Shown here piece by piece: positions 48,738-59,153 of a DNA stretch of 64,000 nt; within the stretch, counting starts at the first letter, position 1; each line of letters opens with the position of its first letter. Both the position numbers and the translations under genes were made by a program. Source of the stretch: Pezicula radicicola (taxonomy: Eukaryota > Ascomycota > Leotiomycetes > Helotiales > Dermateaceae). The notes under the pieces are model-generated. The model was not told the origin of the DNA. It saw nothing but the letters and a program-made list of their open reading frames with translations, and searched no databases. The DNA lies in NCBI GenBank assembly GCA_003008705.1, contig PDUO01000008.1:434001-498000 (forward strand), in the 5' to 3' direction.

Positions 48738-50568
48738 CTAGCAGTAACCCTTGAAGTACTCCCTAGCATCATTCCCAACAAATCCAATGAATAAGTCCGG
48801 CCTCATGACCACCATCAAGCCATTAGGAAAAGCAAAGTCAGTCACCAATGTAGCCCCCGCAGGAGTGGTAACGGCCGATGCTCCACCCTCTCTTCTGACA
48901 TCCCATACCTCAATCCAAGTATTTGCCCACCGTGGAGTTTCAAATTCTGCTCCATGGTTTTTGAATACAATGAAGGTACCATACTTCACTAACTCATAGA
49001 GTCTCAAGCTAACAGCCCCATTCTTGAGGAAAGTTATGTCTGGAAACCTAGCTCCGGCAACAAACTCACCTGAAGTTCCCTCGACAACCGTGATAGAGTT
49101 GGGAGCGTACTTGATTCCCATACCAGTGATATTTGCTGCATTCTTTTCAACCAACTCGACATACTCTTGAGCGGTTTTTAGTGTACTCCGCACTAACTGG
49201 CCAGCAACATGCACAACAGTTTGAGCTGTGACACGTCTCTCTGTGTCATATGATTTAAGTAATGTGGATGGGGATGGGCCGTCAGAAGATTCCAAGCCAA
49301 TGGCAAATGCTATCCTCCAGACGAGTGCAAAGGCATCCGCGTTGCCAGTGTTGAGTCCTTGGCCGCCGTTGACAGCATGGATATGACTTGCATCTCCTGC
49401 CAAGATGATTCTGTGCAGCGGTGAAACAAAGGTTGCAGCAACTCTTTCTTGCACTAACTCAGTGTTAGCATGTTATGAGGCCTTTGCATATAGCAGAAAA
49501 CTGACCATTGTAAGTACTAAACCATTCTGTTTTGACAAACTCCACAGTGTAGGGTGCCATGTGTCTTCTCACTGATTCTTCAGATCGCTCTTGCGTTACT
49601 TCTCCATCAAGCAAGATGTAGAAACGTGCCATTCCGCGTTCTCTATCCATAAAATTAGAACACATATGTATCAAGGTGTTTACCAGAAATTTTAACTACT
49701 CACCTTGGAATCCAAGATACCCTTGATTGACCGTTCTCCTGAAAACTAATAATTTCATTGCAAACAGGAAAATCGGTCTTAATAAAGGTATCCAAAACAG
49801 CCCAACACATGTTCGGTTTATCACCTTCGAATTCAATGCCGAGCTGCTTTCGAATCGGCGACTGACCGCCATCTGCCGCTATAACATAACGCGACCTGAC
49901 AGTTTGGTCTCCTATGATAGTTTCGACGAAATCTTTCGTTTCGAGGACAGAAAGAACTTCTGTATTGTGCCGCACGTCGACATCAAGATGTTTGAGTAAT
50001 GCCTTTTCGACTTCTGATTGTCCAATCATGAGGAATTCCTTGTATGCTGAGTTCTTGATACTAGTCCACCACCGGTTGTTACGACTTTGAAATTCCCCAT
50101 TGTAGAATACAGAACTGGCTAAAAATGTGTTATTTGGATGAATTTGTTTATATTTAGGAGATGGGAAAGATGTACTGTTGCATTGCAAACCGTTCGGCCG
50201 TAGCTCTTTGAGCACACCGGCTACGTCGAGGACTTGCTGTGTACGTGCATTTAAAGCATCTGCTCGACCGACCTTCAAAGGGCCATCCCTTTTTTCTATT
50301 GTTATAAACGTAAGAAAACTGCCACTAAAATTCAAGGAATAGAATTCATGACTTACCAACGATGCAAACAGAAAGCCCCAGTTGGCGAGCAAGAACAGCT
50401 GCGCATAGTCCAGTTGGTCCAGCTGTTTTTGGTTTTAACTTTCCGTAATTCGCACAGTTAGGCGTACCTACCTCCTACTATTGTAAGATCAAATTCTGGA
50501 GTATTTACAACGGTGCACACTTCTGGTGCCTGGTAATCTCCAGCTAGTGTGGAAGAAGAATCAAGCAT
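48738..50568 (-). CDS. FAD-dependent aromatic monooxygenase (PheA/TfdB-type)
   Basis: Six exons (50568-50472, 50422-50357, 50295-50176, 50118-49704, 49642-49506, 49453-48738) give 516 residues. Class A flavoprotein motifs are all present: the dinucleotide fold VGAGPTGLCAAVLARQLG, formed by the first splice; RADALNARTQQ; the DG motif in YVIAADGGQSPIRKQLG; and the second FAD motif GDASHIHAVNGGQGLNTGNAD. The C-terminus has the family's short thioredoxin-like end with RPDLFIGFVG. The third intron (57 nt, 50175-50119) is in frame and open. Removing it yields GLQCNTSSVFYNGEF, as in relatives. An upstream ATG at 50754 would add 62 residues of leader-like sequence, so I prefer 50568. Likely role: hydroxylation of an aromatic ring or of the isocyanide product made by the divergent gene. 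Confidence 0.85.
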
Positions 50569-51944
50569 GGTGTCTATGATTGAAGGATAATGGTGGTATG
50601 TGATATTTTTTTTTTTTACAATTAAAGCAATATTCAATAAAGGATTCCTGGGAACTTGCAATGCTTCGGTAAAAGTTAAGCGGCGAGAGTGAGAGTCTTT
50701 CAGCAGGACAACTTTCAGACTTTTCGCCAATCTGCAATCTCCGAATTGTGCCATGTTACGATCACGATGATAAGACGATAAAAAATGCTTGATTGAACCT
50801 TAATACTCCTTCCCTCATGTTTCTAGACCCCTCCCACTTGCGGTCCTCGTTTTCGTACCTCCGTATCGACGACAGTCCACATTTGGCAGCTCAAGATGCA
50901 TTATCAGATGCCGCCACTACTTCGGCATATATAACGTGATGCCAAGTCTTTCCAAATTGGAAGCTATCTGGTGCATCGGGTTGTGGCGGGTTTGTGGGGT
51001 TCCGTCGCTTAAATCAGGGGTCTTTTTTGAAATATTCTTGACTGTTTTGCTCCGAGTTCATGATCTGATTATCACAATCATCCAACTGCCTTTTGTAAGA
51101 ATTGATAAGCTTGAAATTTTTTCCACCATAATGCTGAAAAATCACAGAATCCCATGTCAGAGACCTACAGGTTGCTTCAGAAAAAAGACTCGTGAATATA
51201 GTAATACGCCAGCTAGGTATCGGCTTATGAATCACACTTTCTACACACAGGAACTAAAATTATTATACGTGTCCAATGACAGTACTGTTCCCAACACGAG
51301 TAATGATGGATTTAATGTTCTAAGTTTCCTGCAGTACATAAAAGGTTAGTTACCTAAAGTAAAGGAGGAGTTGTGTTCCTACGTGACCATCACTTCTACA
51401 TATAAATCACTCTATAAGTTGTGACGCTGGCAAAACCTACAGAGACTACGTCAAATATCAATATTAACGTTGTATATGTATCATAGCCTATCAAGTACAA
51501 TCCTATCGGAAAATTCCGCATTGCATTTTGTTTAGAGACGAGTAGGTTCTAACTATTGGTAATCCCCGTCTAAGTGGGTATTTTCATAGTGGACGATTTC
51601 ATGAAAGGTGGCAGCAGAAAAAAGAAACGTATTACTTGGCATATTGGAGCCTGGTTGCGTCAGCTATACTCAGCGGTCGAGACAACCAGAAGGAGAAGGT
51701 ACCTGGGTATCTGGAACGACAAGGGCAATAGAACGGTTGAGGTGGAGCTGCAAAGAATTGTGATTAGTAACTAGTATAGTTGCCGCGGATGATTCCGTGT
51801 ATCTATTGCGACTGCTTATGAGCTAACTACAGTTAGAGTTGTATGAGTCGTTGCGGTATAAGAGGAAGTAGGTTCGAGGAGCATTGGGGTAAAGTTAAAC
51901 TCAAGACTCTTCGATCACGAAATACCAACTATCATTACATCAAG
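50569..51944. promoter_or_regulatory. Divergent promoter between FAD monooxygenase and isocyanide synthase
   Basis: A 1.38-kb bidirectional control region. A T12-type tract lies near 50,608-50,620 and a TATA-like ATATAAATC near 51,397. One exact TTTGCTC at 51046-51052 matches the core of the yeast copper-starvation element bound by Mac1. Fungal isocyanide clusters such as A. fumigatus crm respond to copper starvation, but a single seven-base match may be chance. Open frames inside are short and without family signal. Confidence 0.5.
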
Positions 51945-54407
51945 ATGTCGGCTTTAACAAGCTTTGAAGAACAACCTGCAATTACAAGTAGCCCTTGTAA
52001 TCTTTGGAATATTTTGTGCCAGGAAAATACACAAGTCTCTCCAACCGCCTTAAACGAGGGAGTTCGGGACCACGTCAATGTCACGAATAACTTAATCATT
52101 CCATCGAATTCTCAATCCACAGGTTAGTTGTACCAACTCCAATCAAGCCCAATTTTTAACTTTCTACTTTATATATCCTTCTTAGTTGACTTGCTACTTT
52201 AATTTCACTAACTTGGACCTGTGAAGCAGAGGAAGATGTATCAGACCAGGATATCAGCGAGAAAACCAGTGATACCGAGGAGACTCGATCAATTGCGGAT
52301 AGTTTTAGCTCGGTAACCACTAATAATGACGAAGTATCAGTACCAACAATCGAAGAGCTCCTAGTTGCTAGGTCTCATATCCAAAAAGCCGATTGTACGA
52401 TAGACGAAGACGAGACTGCCCTCAAAATCTTTCACATTTTGCAACGATATTCACCAGCTCCGAGAAACCCAACGAAACAACCATTACATCGAAGTCTTAT
52501 TGGAAAATCCATCCGATCGTGTGTTCATCAAAAGAAACCTCTTCACCTTATTTTGCCAGCGTTTCCTTTCAAGTCACCGAACACAATCGACAAAGTTCTT
52601 GGTAGACTGCCGGACATGGGTGAGGAAATCGCCTTGGCTACACTAGATGGCCTCTGTGCGCAAATAAATGAGGTCTATCCTGGTACAACCTTGAGTATTA
52701 TATCTGATGGTCTGGTTTATAATGGTACGTACCAGCAACAAATCATTGAGTCGACACACGCTAATCTTTCCACGTCTAGATATCCTTGGAGTCTCAGATG
52801 AAGATGTCTGGAACTATGGCTCTCCGCTCAGAAGTCTTGCTAAAAGTAGCTGCCGACACATTTCATTTGTTCGTCTCAGCAAACTGGTTTCGGATGAATG
52901 TCCTGAGCCGACTACCCTGGATGAGTATCTCGCTAAAGCTAGTTGGTACAGAGAGGAGATAGTCAACCGACATTTACCAAAGGATTTCGATGTTAATTGG
53001 GAGATAAAACATCAGATGAACTCACTCTTGACCTATCGTGGATATCTGAAATTTCTAAAGACAGATTTAAAACACGATCCTGCGCGGCAAGGTCTTGGAT
53101 CAAATAAAGTAAAGAGGATGAATGAGGCAGTTGCGAAAAGAATGATTACAAGAGGAGCAGTAAGTTCAAAGCTACGATTCCAAGATTACCAATTCTCAAT
53201 CTAAATCTTCACAGGCATTTGCATTAGCAATACAAAATTCATTCCCGACATCCATTCGAATATCTATTCACGAGTCTGAAAGCCAATGCAAACTACCAAT
53301 CGCTCTGTTCTCTGGAGGAGAGTCCTATACGACGCCTTGGCATTGCGCATCCGTCTTAGAGTTAGATGGTTCTTGGAAACATGCTCACAACGAAGTTTTC
53401 GCCGCTGATCCAAGTTATGAATTGATGCATCGAAACGAAAGGCCATCATATTACCGCAAGCGATCTGACCTGTATGACTGGAATGGGTGTACGGTGACGC
53501 CTGTATATCCATGTGGATTACTTATATCACCCCGCGAACCTCACGCAGAATTCTCAATAGACGTCATTGACATGAGAAAAGCACGAAAACTTGCGGAACT
53601 CAATTCTCCGATTATTTTCCGCGGCTTTAAGAACACCACTAATCGAGAGTTGTTTCTTCAAAAAGCACGTGAGATGGGACCTGTGATGCCATGGAAGTTT
53701 GGCGAGGTTCTTGTAGTGAAGGATGCTGGGAGTGAGAGCGCTGGATTGAATAATGTCCTGAGTGCTGAACCAATGCCGATGCACTTTGATGGCATGTTCA
53801 AAACAATAAAGGTAAAAGATGATGTCGGGAATGAACGTTTAGTTCCTCAGCCACCTAAGTAAGTAACCTCCGTTTATATGAGTTACTTGAATTAAGTCAC
53901 CTGCTCGCCTTGGGAAACTTCACTAATATCAGCAGGTTTCAATGGTTTACAGTTGCGACTCCTTCGCCGAAGGACTGCGGCCACACACTCATCGCTTCAT
54001 CCCGGCTTCTGTTCTCCCATTTACCTCAGGAGTATAAATTTGAGACACTGGAAAAGATGACCTGGACGGTCACAACAACAGCTTTCAACAATAGCACAAT
54101 CTCGAATCTCCAACTTGTCATTCCTCATCCTGAACTCGGCACTCCGTGTCTCCGATACCACGAGCCATGGCCTTCGACTAAGACCAGATTCGATCCAACA
54201 CATGTATCGATCGAAGGGTTGGAAGCAGAGGAAAGCACAAAAGTAACTGGAATGATTAATGAGTTGCTTTATGACAGACGCATTTGCTATTATCATGAGT
54301 GGGTTGAAGGGGATCTAGTGCTAAGCGATAACATTAGCATGATGCATACCCGGACTGGTTTTATTCCAGGAGCCCCGAGGGAGTTGTGGCGGATTCATAT
54401 TGATTAG
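51945..54407 (+). CDS. Isocyanide synthase (Dit1/PvcA) - TauD dioxygenase fusion
   Basis: Five exons (51945-52122, 52230-52724, 52780-53159, 53215-53858, 53936-54407) give 722 residues in frame. After a variable acidic leader, residues from about 125 to 440 are a Dit1/PvcA isocyanide synthase domain: AFPFKSPN (170-177), LGRLPDMGEEIAL, and SDGLVYND (218-225, the last Asp formed by a splice) followed by LGVSDEDVW. The rest is a TauD-type Fe(II)/2-oxoglutarate dioxygenase: PIIFRGF, the HFD facial-triad pair at His541/Asp543, the distal His703 in SMMHTRTGF, and the Arg of APRELWRIH for 2-oxoglutarate. By family knowledge the first domain turns an amino acid (often Tyr or Trp) into an isonitrile with ribulose-5-phosphate as carbon donor. 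The second oxidises or desaturates it, as PvcB does after PvcA. An ATG 102 bases upstream is a possible start. Confidence 0.9.
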
Positions 54408-55114
54408 GTGTAAATAAAATGTATAGGACTGCAAGTAGACATTCAAAGTGACCGGAATTCTTCCGTGGAATTCGACATTGTGATTAACTTGACGTCATAA
54501 CTTACTTAATAATTTGTAAACTACCTGATTTCCCAAAGTGTATCTTACTCCCAACTTCAAAGTTGTGTCGTTGTGTCGCTAAAAGGCGTGGTTCTCGCTT
54601 GTCACCCCTTTCTAGTTTTCGCCGTCTCTACTTTTACGCAATCAGGTCACAAGTAGCACACCATATCTGTTATACAAAAACTCTTTCATTCACTCCAGAT
54701 GATATTCTCCTCATTTTTAAAAACAGCAAACTCGTATTCACCATATTTTCCCAAAGTGGTACAGCGCACGTGACCTCGGCAAGACAGTACCCCGTACAAC
54801 TTCAAACGTTACCTACTCTACAAACCACCACCAACCAACACATCAAAGATAACAGGTTCTCTACAACATCATACGGCTAAGAGTCTCGGCAATCGTTTGA
54901 GCGGGCTTCTTTTTTTCCGCCGCTGTACCATTGGGATCGCACTGCCAAGCGCCGATTCAATTGATCCCGTCAAGGACTCAAGGTCTAAAGGACTCAGCCT
55001 CGAAGCGTCATTCATTTACCAAATCGCCGAATTCAGTATCAACGCAAAGCAAAATCCAAGACCCCGATTGCAATCTACAAATTCAAGCTAGTACAAAACC
55101 CACCGTCAACAAAA
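54408..55114. other. Intergenic
   Basis: The 3' flank of the isocyanide synthase, then the promoter and leader of the SRPBCC gene. Short open frames only. Confidence 0.5.
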
Positions 55115-55759
55115 ATGATCTACCCAGAAACATCACCTGACAAGACCGCCGTCACGTCGGCCCTCGTCCAACCAATCGCAGTTCCAACACACGGACCTGG
55201 AGGCTCCTTCACCGTTCTAGCAAAAGTACATATCTCCGGCTCTCCAACCGCAGCTCTAAAAGCAGTTCAAAATACCAATACCTGGCCTACATGGAACACG
55301 TTCTGTCCCTCCTGCAAATTCCCCGCTTCTAAGACTCCACCGCAGGAATCGTCTTCGACATCAGAGAATGGAGGCGAGACTGGAAACTCTGGAGAGGGCT
55401 GGTTGGAGAAAGGTATTATAGCGACGATTACGTATGTTATGAGTCCTGGTGGTTCATCTGGTGAACAAGGGATTGAGATTACGATTCTGGATCATGAGTT
55501 TGTGTCTGAGGAGGGTAAGAAGGGTCATCGTATTGCATGGAAATCAACTGGGAGAGCTCACTGGTCATTGCATTCGGAGCGTGTTATGGAGTTTATTGAT
55601 GATGGAGAGGGTGGTTGTGATTATGTGTGTTGGGAGACTTTTGGAGGTGGCTTAGGTGTTGCGGTTAAGTTGACTGTGGGTGGGAAGTTGAGGGATAGGT
55701 TTGGTGATTATGCTAGGGATTTGAAGGCGTTTGTTGAGGGTGGTTCTGTCATTGCTTGA
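55115..55759 (+). CDS. SRPBCC (START-like) fold protein
   Basis: An intron-free gene of 214 residues. The central part fits the SRPBCC/polyketide-cyclase-like fold: a first strand FTVLAKVHISGSPTAALKAV, the helix with NTNTWPTWNTFCPSCKFP, strands GIEITILDHEF and HRIAWKSTGRAHWSLHSERVMEF, then YVCWETFGGGLGVAVKLTVG and the long C-terminal helix KLRDRFGDYARDLKAFVEG. Members bind small hydrophobic ligands, and some act as cyclases, but no catalytic set can be read here. It lies 708 bases downstream of the isocyanide synthase on the same strand, so it could belong to the locus, or be an unrelated neighbour. Confidence 0.8.
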   Translation: MIYPETSPDKTAVTSALVQPIAVPTHGPGGSFTVLAKVHISGSPTAALKAVQNTNTWPTWNTFCPSCKFPASKTPPQESSSTSENGGETGNSGEGWLEKGIIATITYVMSPGGSSGEQGIEITILDHEFVSEEGKKGHRIAWKSTGRAHWSLHSERVMEFIDDGEGGCDYVCWETFGGGLGVAVKLTVGGKLRDRFGDYARDLKAFVEGGSVIA

Positions 55760-56324
55760 GATATGGCGAGTGAGCGCTTGCACTGGGAGACAGGAATGTT
55801 TAGACGGAGATTATGAAGAATGGTGACGCTCTATGGGAGGGGAGAATTTATGCTGCATGGAATTTGAGCGAATTTTGCTGGCTAGTAATCTGCCAAATGT
55901 TATATATCCAGCTTTTGTTTACAGTTGCCCAAGGTTTATTCTTGAACTGGTGACGTAGAAACTCCAATACTCTTAGGAGCCATGTATTTTTGTCACACAA
56001 AAGACAATATCTACTAGTACCTCTTTATATGTGTGATTGCTCGACTCGCCTTAATTTTAGCCTGTTATAGTACTTAAGGCTTGCCACACTGCTCAAGTTG
56101 ATGATATTTCTGCCTTTAGTTAAAGACACGGCTTGTTACTTTGTCATTGTCAATTGAATATTACTCCTTGTAGAGGAGCTAACTCGCGGTAAGAGTACTT
56201 TGCTATGTAGGGAAAAAATCTTTAGTTGAAATCACTACGGCTCATGATGTTGTATTGAAATATGCATATGTATATTTAAAATATAGATATAGTGTTCATA
56301 GAGACTATTAAGTCTTGGAGTGTG
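55760..56324. other. Intergenic, between convergent genes
   Basis: AT-rich 3' flanks of the SRPBCC gene (+) and the zinc-finger gene (-). No gene is seen. Confidence 0.5.
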
Positions 56325-57117
56325 TCAATACGCGGTATTGATCATGGTTGTACCAATCTCCAAATCAGCCACAAATATATCTGATTTTAGGGCGTCGCCC
56401 ATAATATCAGTATCTGGACTGCTGTGCATACCCGTAGGCATGACGTCCCACGGTGTTAGCAGCGAATCCAGCCAAGTATTCCCACTACCAAACACATCTG
56501 AGCCTAACTGGTATCCCGAGGTAAATGACACGTCCTGCACATAGGAGTTCTCGAGGAAGAACGAGTCGTCAAATGCAGGCGGATAGTTGTTCAAGTGAGG
56601 CGTGGATGTAGTTCCTGGAAGGTCAAATGGTATCTCAACCACATCCGGACTTGATTGATCGAGCCAGTTGTACATAGTGTCTAGCATGGAGAATGTCTCG
56701 GGAAAGAATGAGAGCTCGACTTCAGGTGGAGAAGGCATCGATTCGGACGTAGTCGGAGTAGCTGCTATTTATAAAATTAGAATCAGAGCTCCAAAACCTT
56801 TAGAAGTGGCAGCGCCTACTAGTTCCCCCGTGAATTTTTCGCACATGCTCTTTCATCTTGTCCACTCTACCTGTTGCATATCCACAACCCTGATAGCTAC
56901 ATAGCCGCTTCGGCTCATGGAGAGAGCGCTTGTGACGTGCGAGATCAGAAGGGCGACGAAAGCTCGACGAGCAGCCGGGGATATGACAATGGTACCGTAC
57001 TGGAGATTGGTGCCGCGTGGTACTCTTGAAGGGATGTTCGTACTTGCAGGCGCACTTCGAGCAAGTCCTTTTGAATGATGAGGAATCAGGCGTAGAGGCT
57101 TGGACTTGTTGATCCAT
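56325..57117 (-). CDS. C2H2 zinc-finger transcription factor
   Basis: Two exons (57117-56820, 56764-56325) give 245 residues. The intron has donor GTAGGC and acceptor AAATAG. Two C2H2 fingers sit in tandem, YHCHIPGCSSSFRRPSDLARH and LCSYQGCGYATGRVDKMKEH, preceded by a Cys-rich CSKCACKYEH piece that may be a degenerate third finger. The C-terminal half is acidic with aromatic residues and no basic clusters (for example FDDSFFLENSYVQDVSF, WLDSLLTPWDV), like a transactivation region. An in-frame ATG at 57198 would add 27 residues. The position at the edge of the isocyanide locus, the small size and the DNA-binding plus acidic layout make it the best candidate for a pathway-specific regulator, but nothing in sequence proves that. 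Confidence 0.8.
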
Positions 57118-57722
57118 GACGGCTTTGTTTTGTAGATATGTAGAATAAAGAATGGTTAATGAACGCCTACCTTGACGCCTACCTACCTTTATAGCCATTG
57201 TAGAGCAAGAGCGGTCTCTGACCAGTGTTGAGGTGGTCTATAGCGGTCTTAGTGAGGGAGGTGAAAAGCATAGTGTCCCTCAATGGTCCAAGAACCTCCA
57301 GAGCGGTCTCGTTGCAGCGAATACATGGCTAGATAGTCAAGGTGCTGCTGTAATGCAAAGCTGGAAGTGATGATGACAAGCGGTCCCTTTTGATGCCAGG
57401 CGGTCCTGATGGTTTTGGGGCTGGAGGGGATGGCGGTCTTCGGGACCGCTGTGCATTTAAGCTTTGGTTGGCTGAGAGCGCAGGAACAAGCGAGTTGTGT
57501 ACGTTAGCCTGCCGCTATCTGATATAACTCCCATAGCGCCAGCCTTACCTGCGGACCTGCCTTCCTGCCTTCATATTTTCATCCACACTTATCATTATAG
57601 GGACTAGAATTGCCTTTCTCTATCCAATTGGAAACTTTCCATAATTATGTTCTCGCTGGCCAAGTAGATGATATCCGGTGGAAAGCTCTGCTGAGGCTGT
57701 AAGCCTGTCAGTAGCCTAACTT
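57118..57722. promoter_or_regulatory. Upstream region of the C2H2 factor
   Basis: About 600 bases between the zinc-finger gene and the transposon. It contains several scattered AGCGGTC/GGCGGTC elements (for example near 57205-57245, 57300, 57390 and 57430), a recurring GC motif that could be regulator binding sites. Confidence 0.4.
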
Positions 57723-57781
57723 ACGAGCCTGCCGACATTAGTCTGTGTCCCACAGGCTTCTTCCCCCACCAAAAACACCAC
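57723..57781. repeat. Left terminal inverted repeat of the Tc1/mariner element
   Basis: It begins ACGAGCCTGCCGACATTAG and ends CAAAAACACCAC. It matches the reverse complement of 58910-58968 except for one C/T difference. Confidence 0.9.
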
Positions 57782-58909
57782 CAAAATACCCACCACTCCA
57801 CCCCTCAAAGATCATGAACCAGGCTTCGAAATCCCTACCAAAGATAAAGAAGCTATACACCAATTATATGGCTTTGTAAAGACACCAATTCCAGAGTTAA
57901 TGAGGTATTACCGGCTTGGGTATATAATAATCAATCGCATCCTTTATTACGATGTACCCGAGTGTATACGCCCAAATCGAACTAGTCCAAAACTCCTCTT
58001 AAATGATATTAAAGTCGCCTAAATTATCGAATATTGTATAGGAAGTTAGGAGTATCGAATCCTTGATTATATAGTACTTCATGATCAACTTAAGCTTGAG
58101 TATAGCCCAAAAATACTCGAACGTAGGCTTAAACAATGTAGCTATTTCCGATGTATCGTATACCAGAAGCCCTACCTTATATAAGCTCAAGTAATAAAAC
58201 AATTACTCTGGGGGCTTAAATATATATTCTGGAGGAGAGAGAAAGAGTAGAGGGTAATTCTTTGGTCAGATGAAGTATCATTTCTGGTTAGTGGTTGTAC
58301 AGTAAAGCAGAGGGTTACAAGGGATAAAACAGAGTGATTTTACGACAATTATATATAACACCAATTTCATCGAGGTTATATAATACCTATGAATACTTGG
58401 GGGGCTATTTGATATAGCTATAAGAGTCCATTGATCTTCCTTAATGGATCTGGTAAGAAGGGAGCCTTTATATAAGTCGATTACGAATCATAAGTACTAT
58501 TACTATATATAGTCTCTATTCTCGATGATTTTATAATATATATATATACCCTTCATATAGAGCCTTTGTTTATAGAGGATGGGAACTCTATACATGGCCA
58601 TAAGTTAAAGAGTAATTACTACACCTTATTCCGAACAAAAAATAGGATTATATTACTACCTTATCCTTCTATAAGCCCGGATATGAATCCTATCGAAAAA
58701 TACTAGTGGTATATTAAGTAGGTACTTCATAGGCGAAGGAAATAACCAACAACTAAAGAGGAAATGAGGGTTACTGTAATAGAGGAATGGAATCGAATTC
58801 CACAAGAATAGATAAATAAGTTAATTAATAAGCAAGAATATTGGGTTCATATATTAGTAGAGCGTTCTGGCTGGTCTACTCCTAATTAAATTGAAGTAAT
58901 TGCATTATC

Positions 58910-58968
58910 GTGGTGTTTTTAGTGGGGGAAGAAGCCTGTGGGACACAGACTAATGTCGGCAGGCTCGT
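58910..58968. repeat. Right terminal inverted repeat of the Tc1/mariner element
   Basis: It begins GTGGTGTTTTTAGTGGGGG and ends CTAATGTCGGCAGGCTCGT, the reverse complement of the left repeat over 59 bases with one mismatch. Confidence 0.9.
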
Positions 58969-59153
58969 TAATACACGACAAGAACAGGTTCGCCAAGGGT
59001 CCTTCCAAAAACTAGGTATGTATCCTGCGAAACCATGATGCTTTTGCGCAACAGTTTCTGGCCCACCTCAAGCCCAATTTGACACGAAAATCCAATCTTT
59101 GGAATTTTGGAACCGGGGAGAGCTATTTCAACAATGTTCAAGTCGCAACCACA

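Larger units (their letters stand above)
57723..58968. mobile_element. Tc1/mariner DNA transposon, inactive
   Basis: A 1246-base element bounded by 59-bp terminal inverted repeats with one mismatch. Inside, + strand frames broken by many stops show a Tc1/mariner transposase: WSDEVSFLVSG around the first catalytic Asp (about 58,262), FIEDGNSIHGHK around the second (about 58,570), and LPYPSISPDMNPIEKY at the third (about 58,665). It ends with a recognisable EEMRVTVIEEWNRIPQE tail. TA-rich decay fits RIP. The flanks give TA on only one side (TT on the other, depending on where the end is placed), so the target duplication is no longer clean. Confidence 0.85.

Noticed and set aside
50569..50754. 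ATG at 50754 as start of the FAD monooxygenase
   Set aside because: It would place about 62 leader-like residues, including a Lys-Lys-Lys tract from a poly-T run, before the FAD fold; 50568 puts the Gly-rich motif at the usual distance.
57723..58968. Reading the transposon as an active element
   Set aside because: The transposase frames contain many stops, so no functional protein can be made from this copy.
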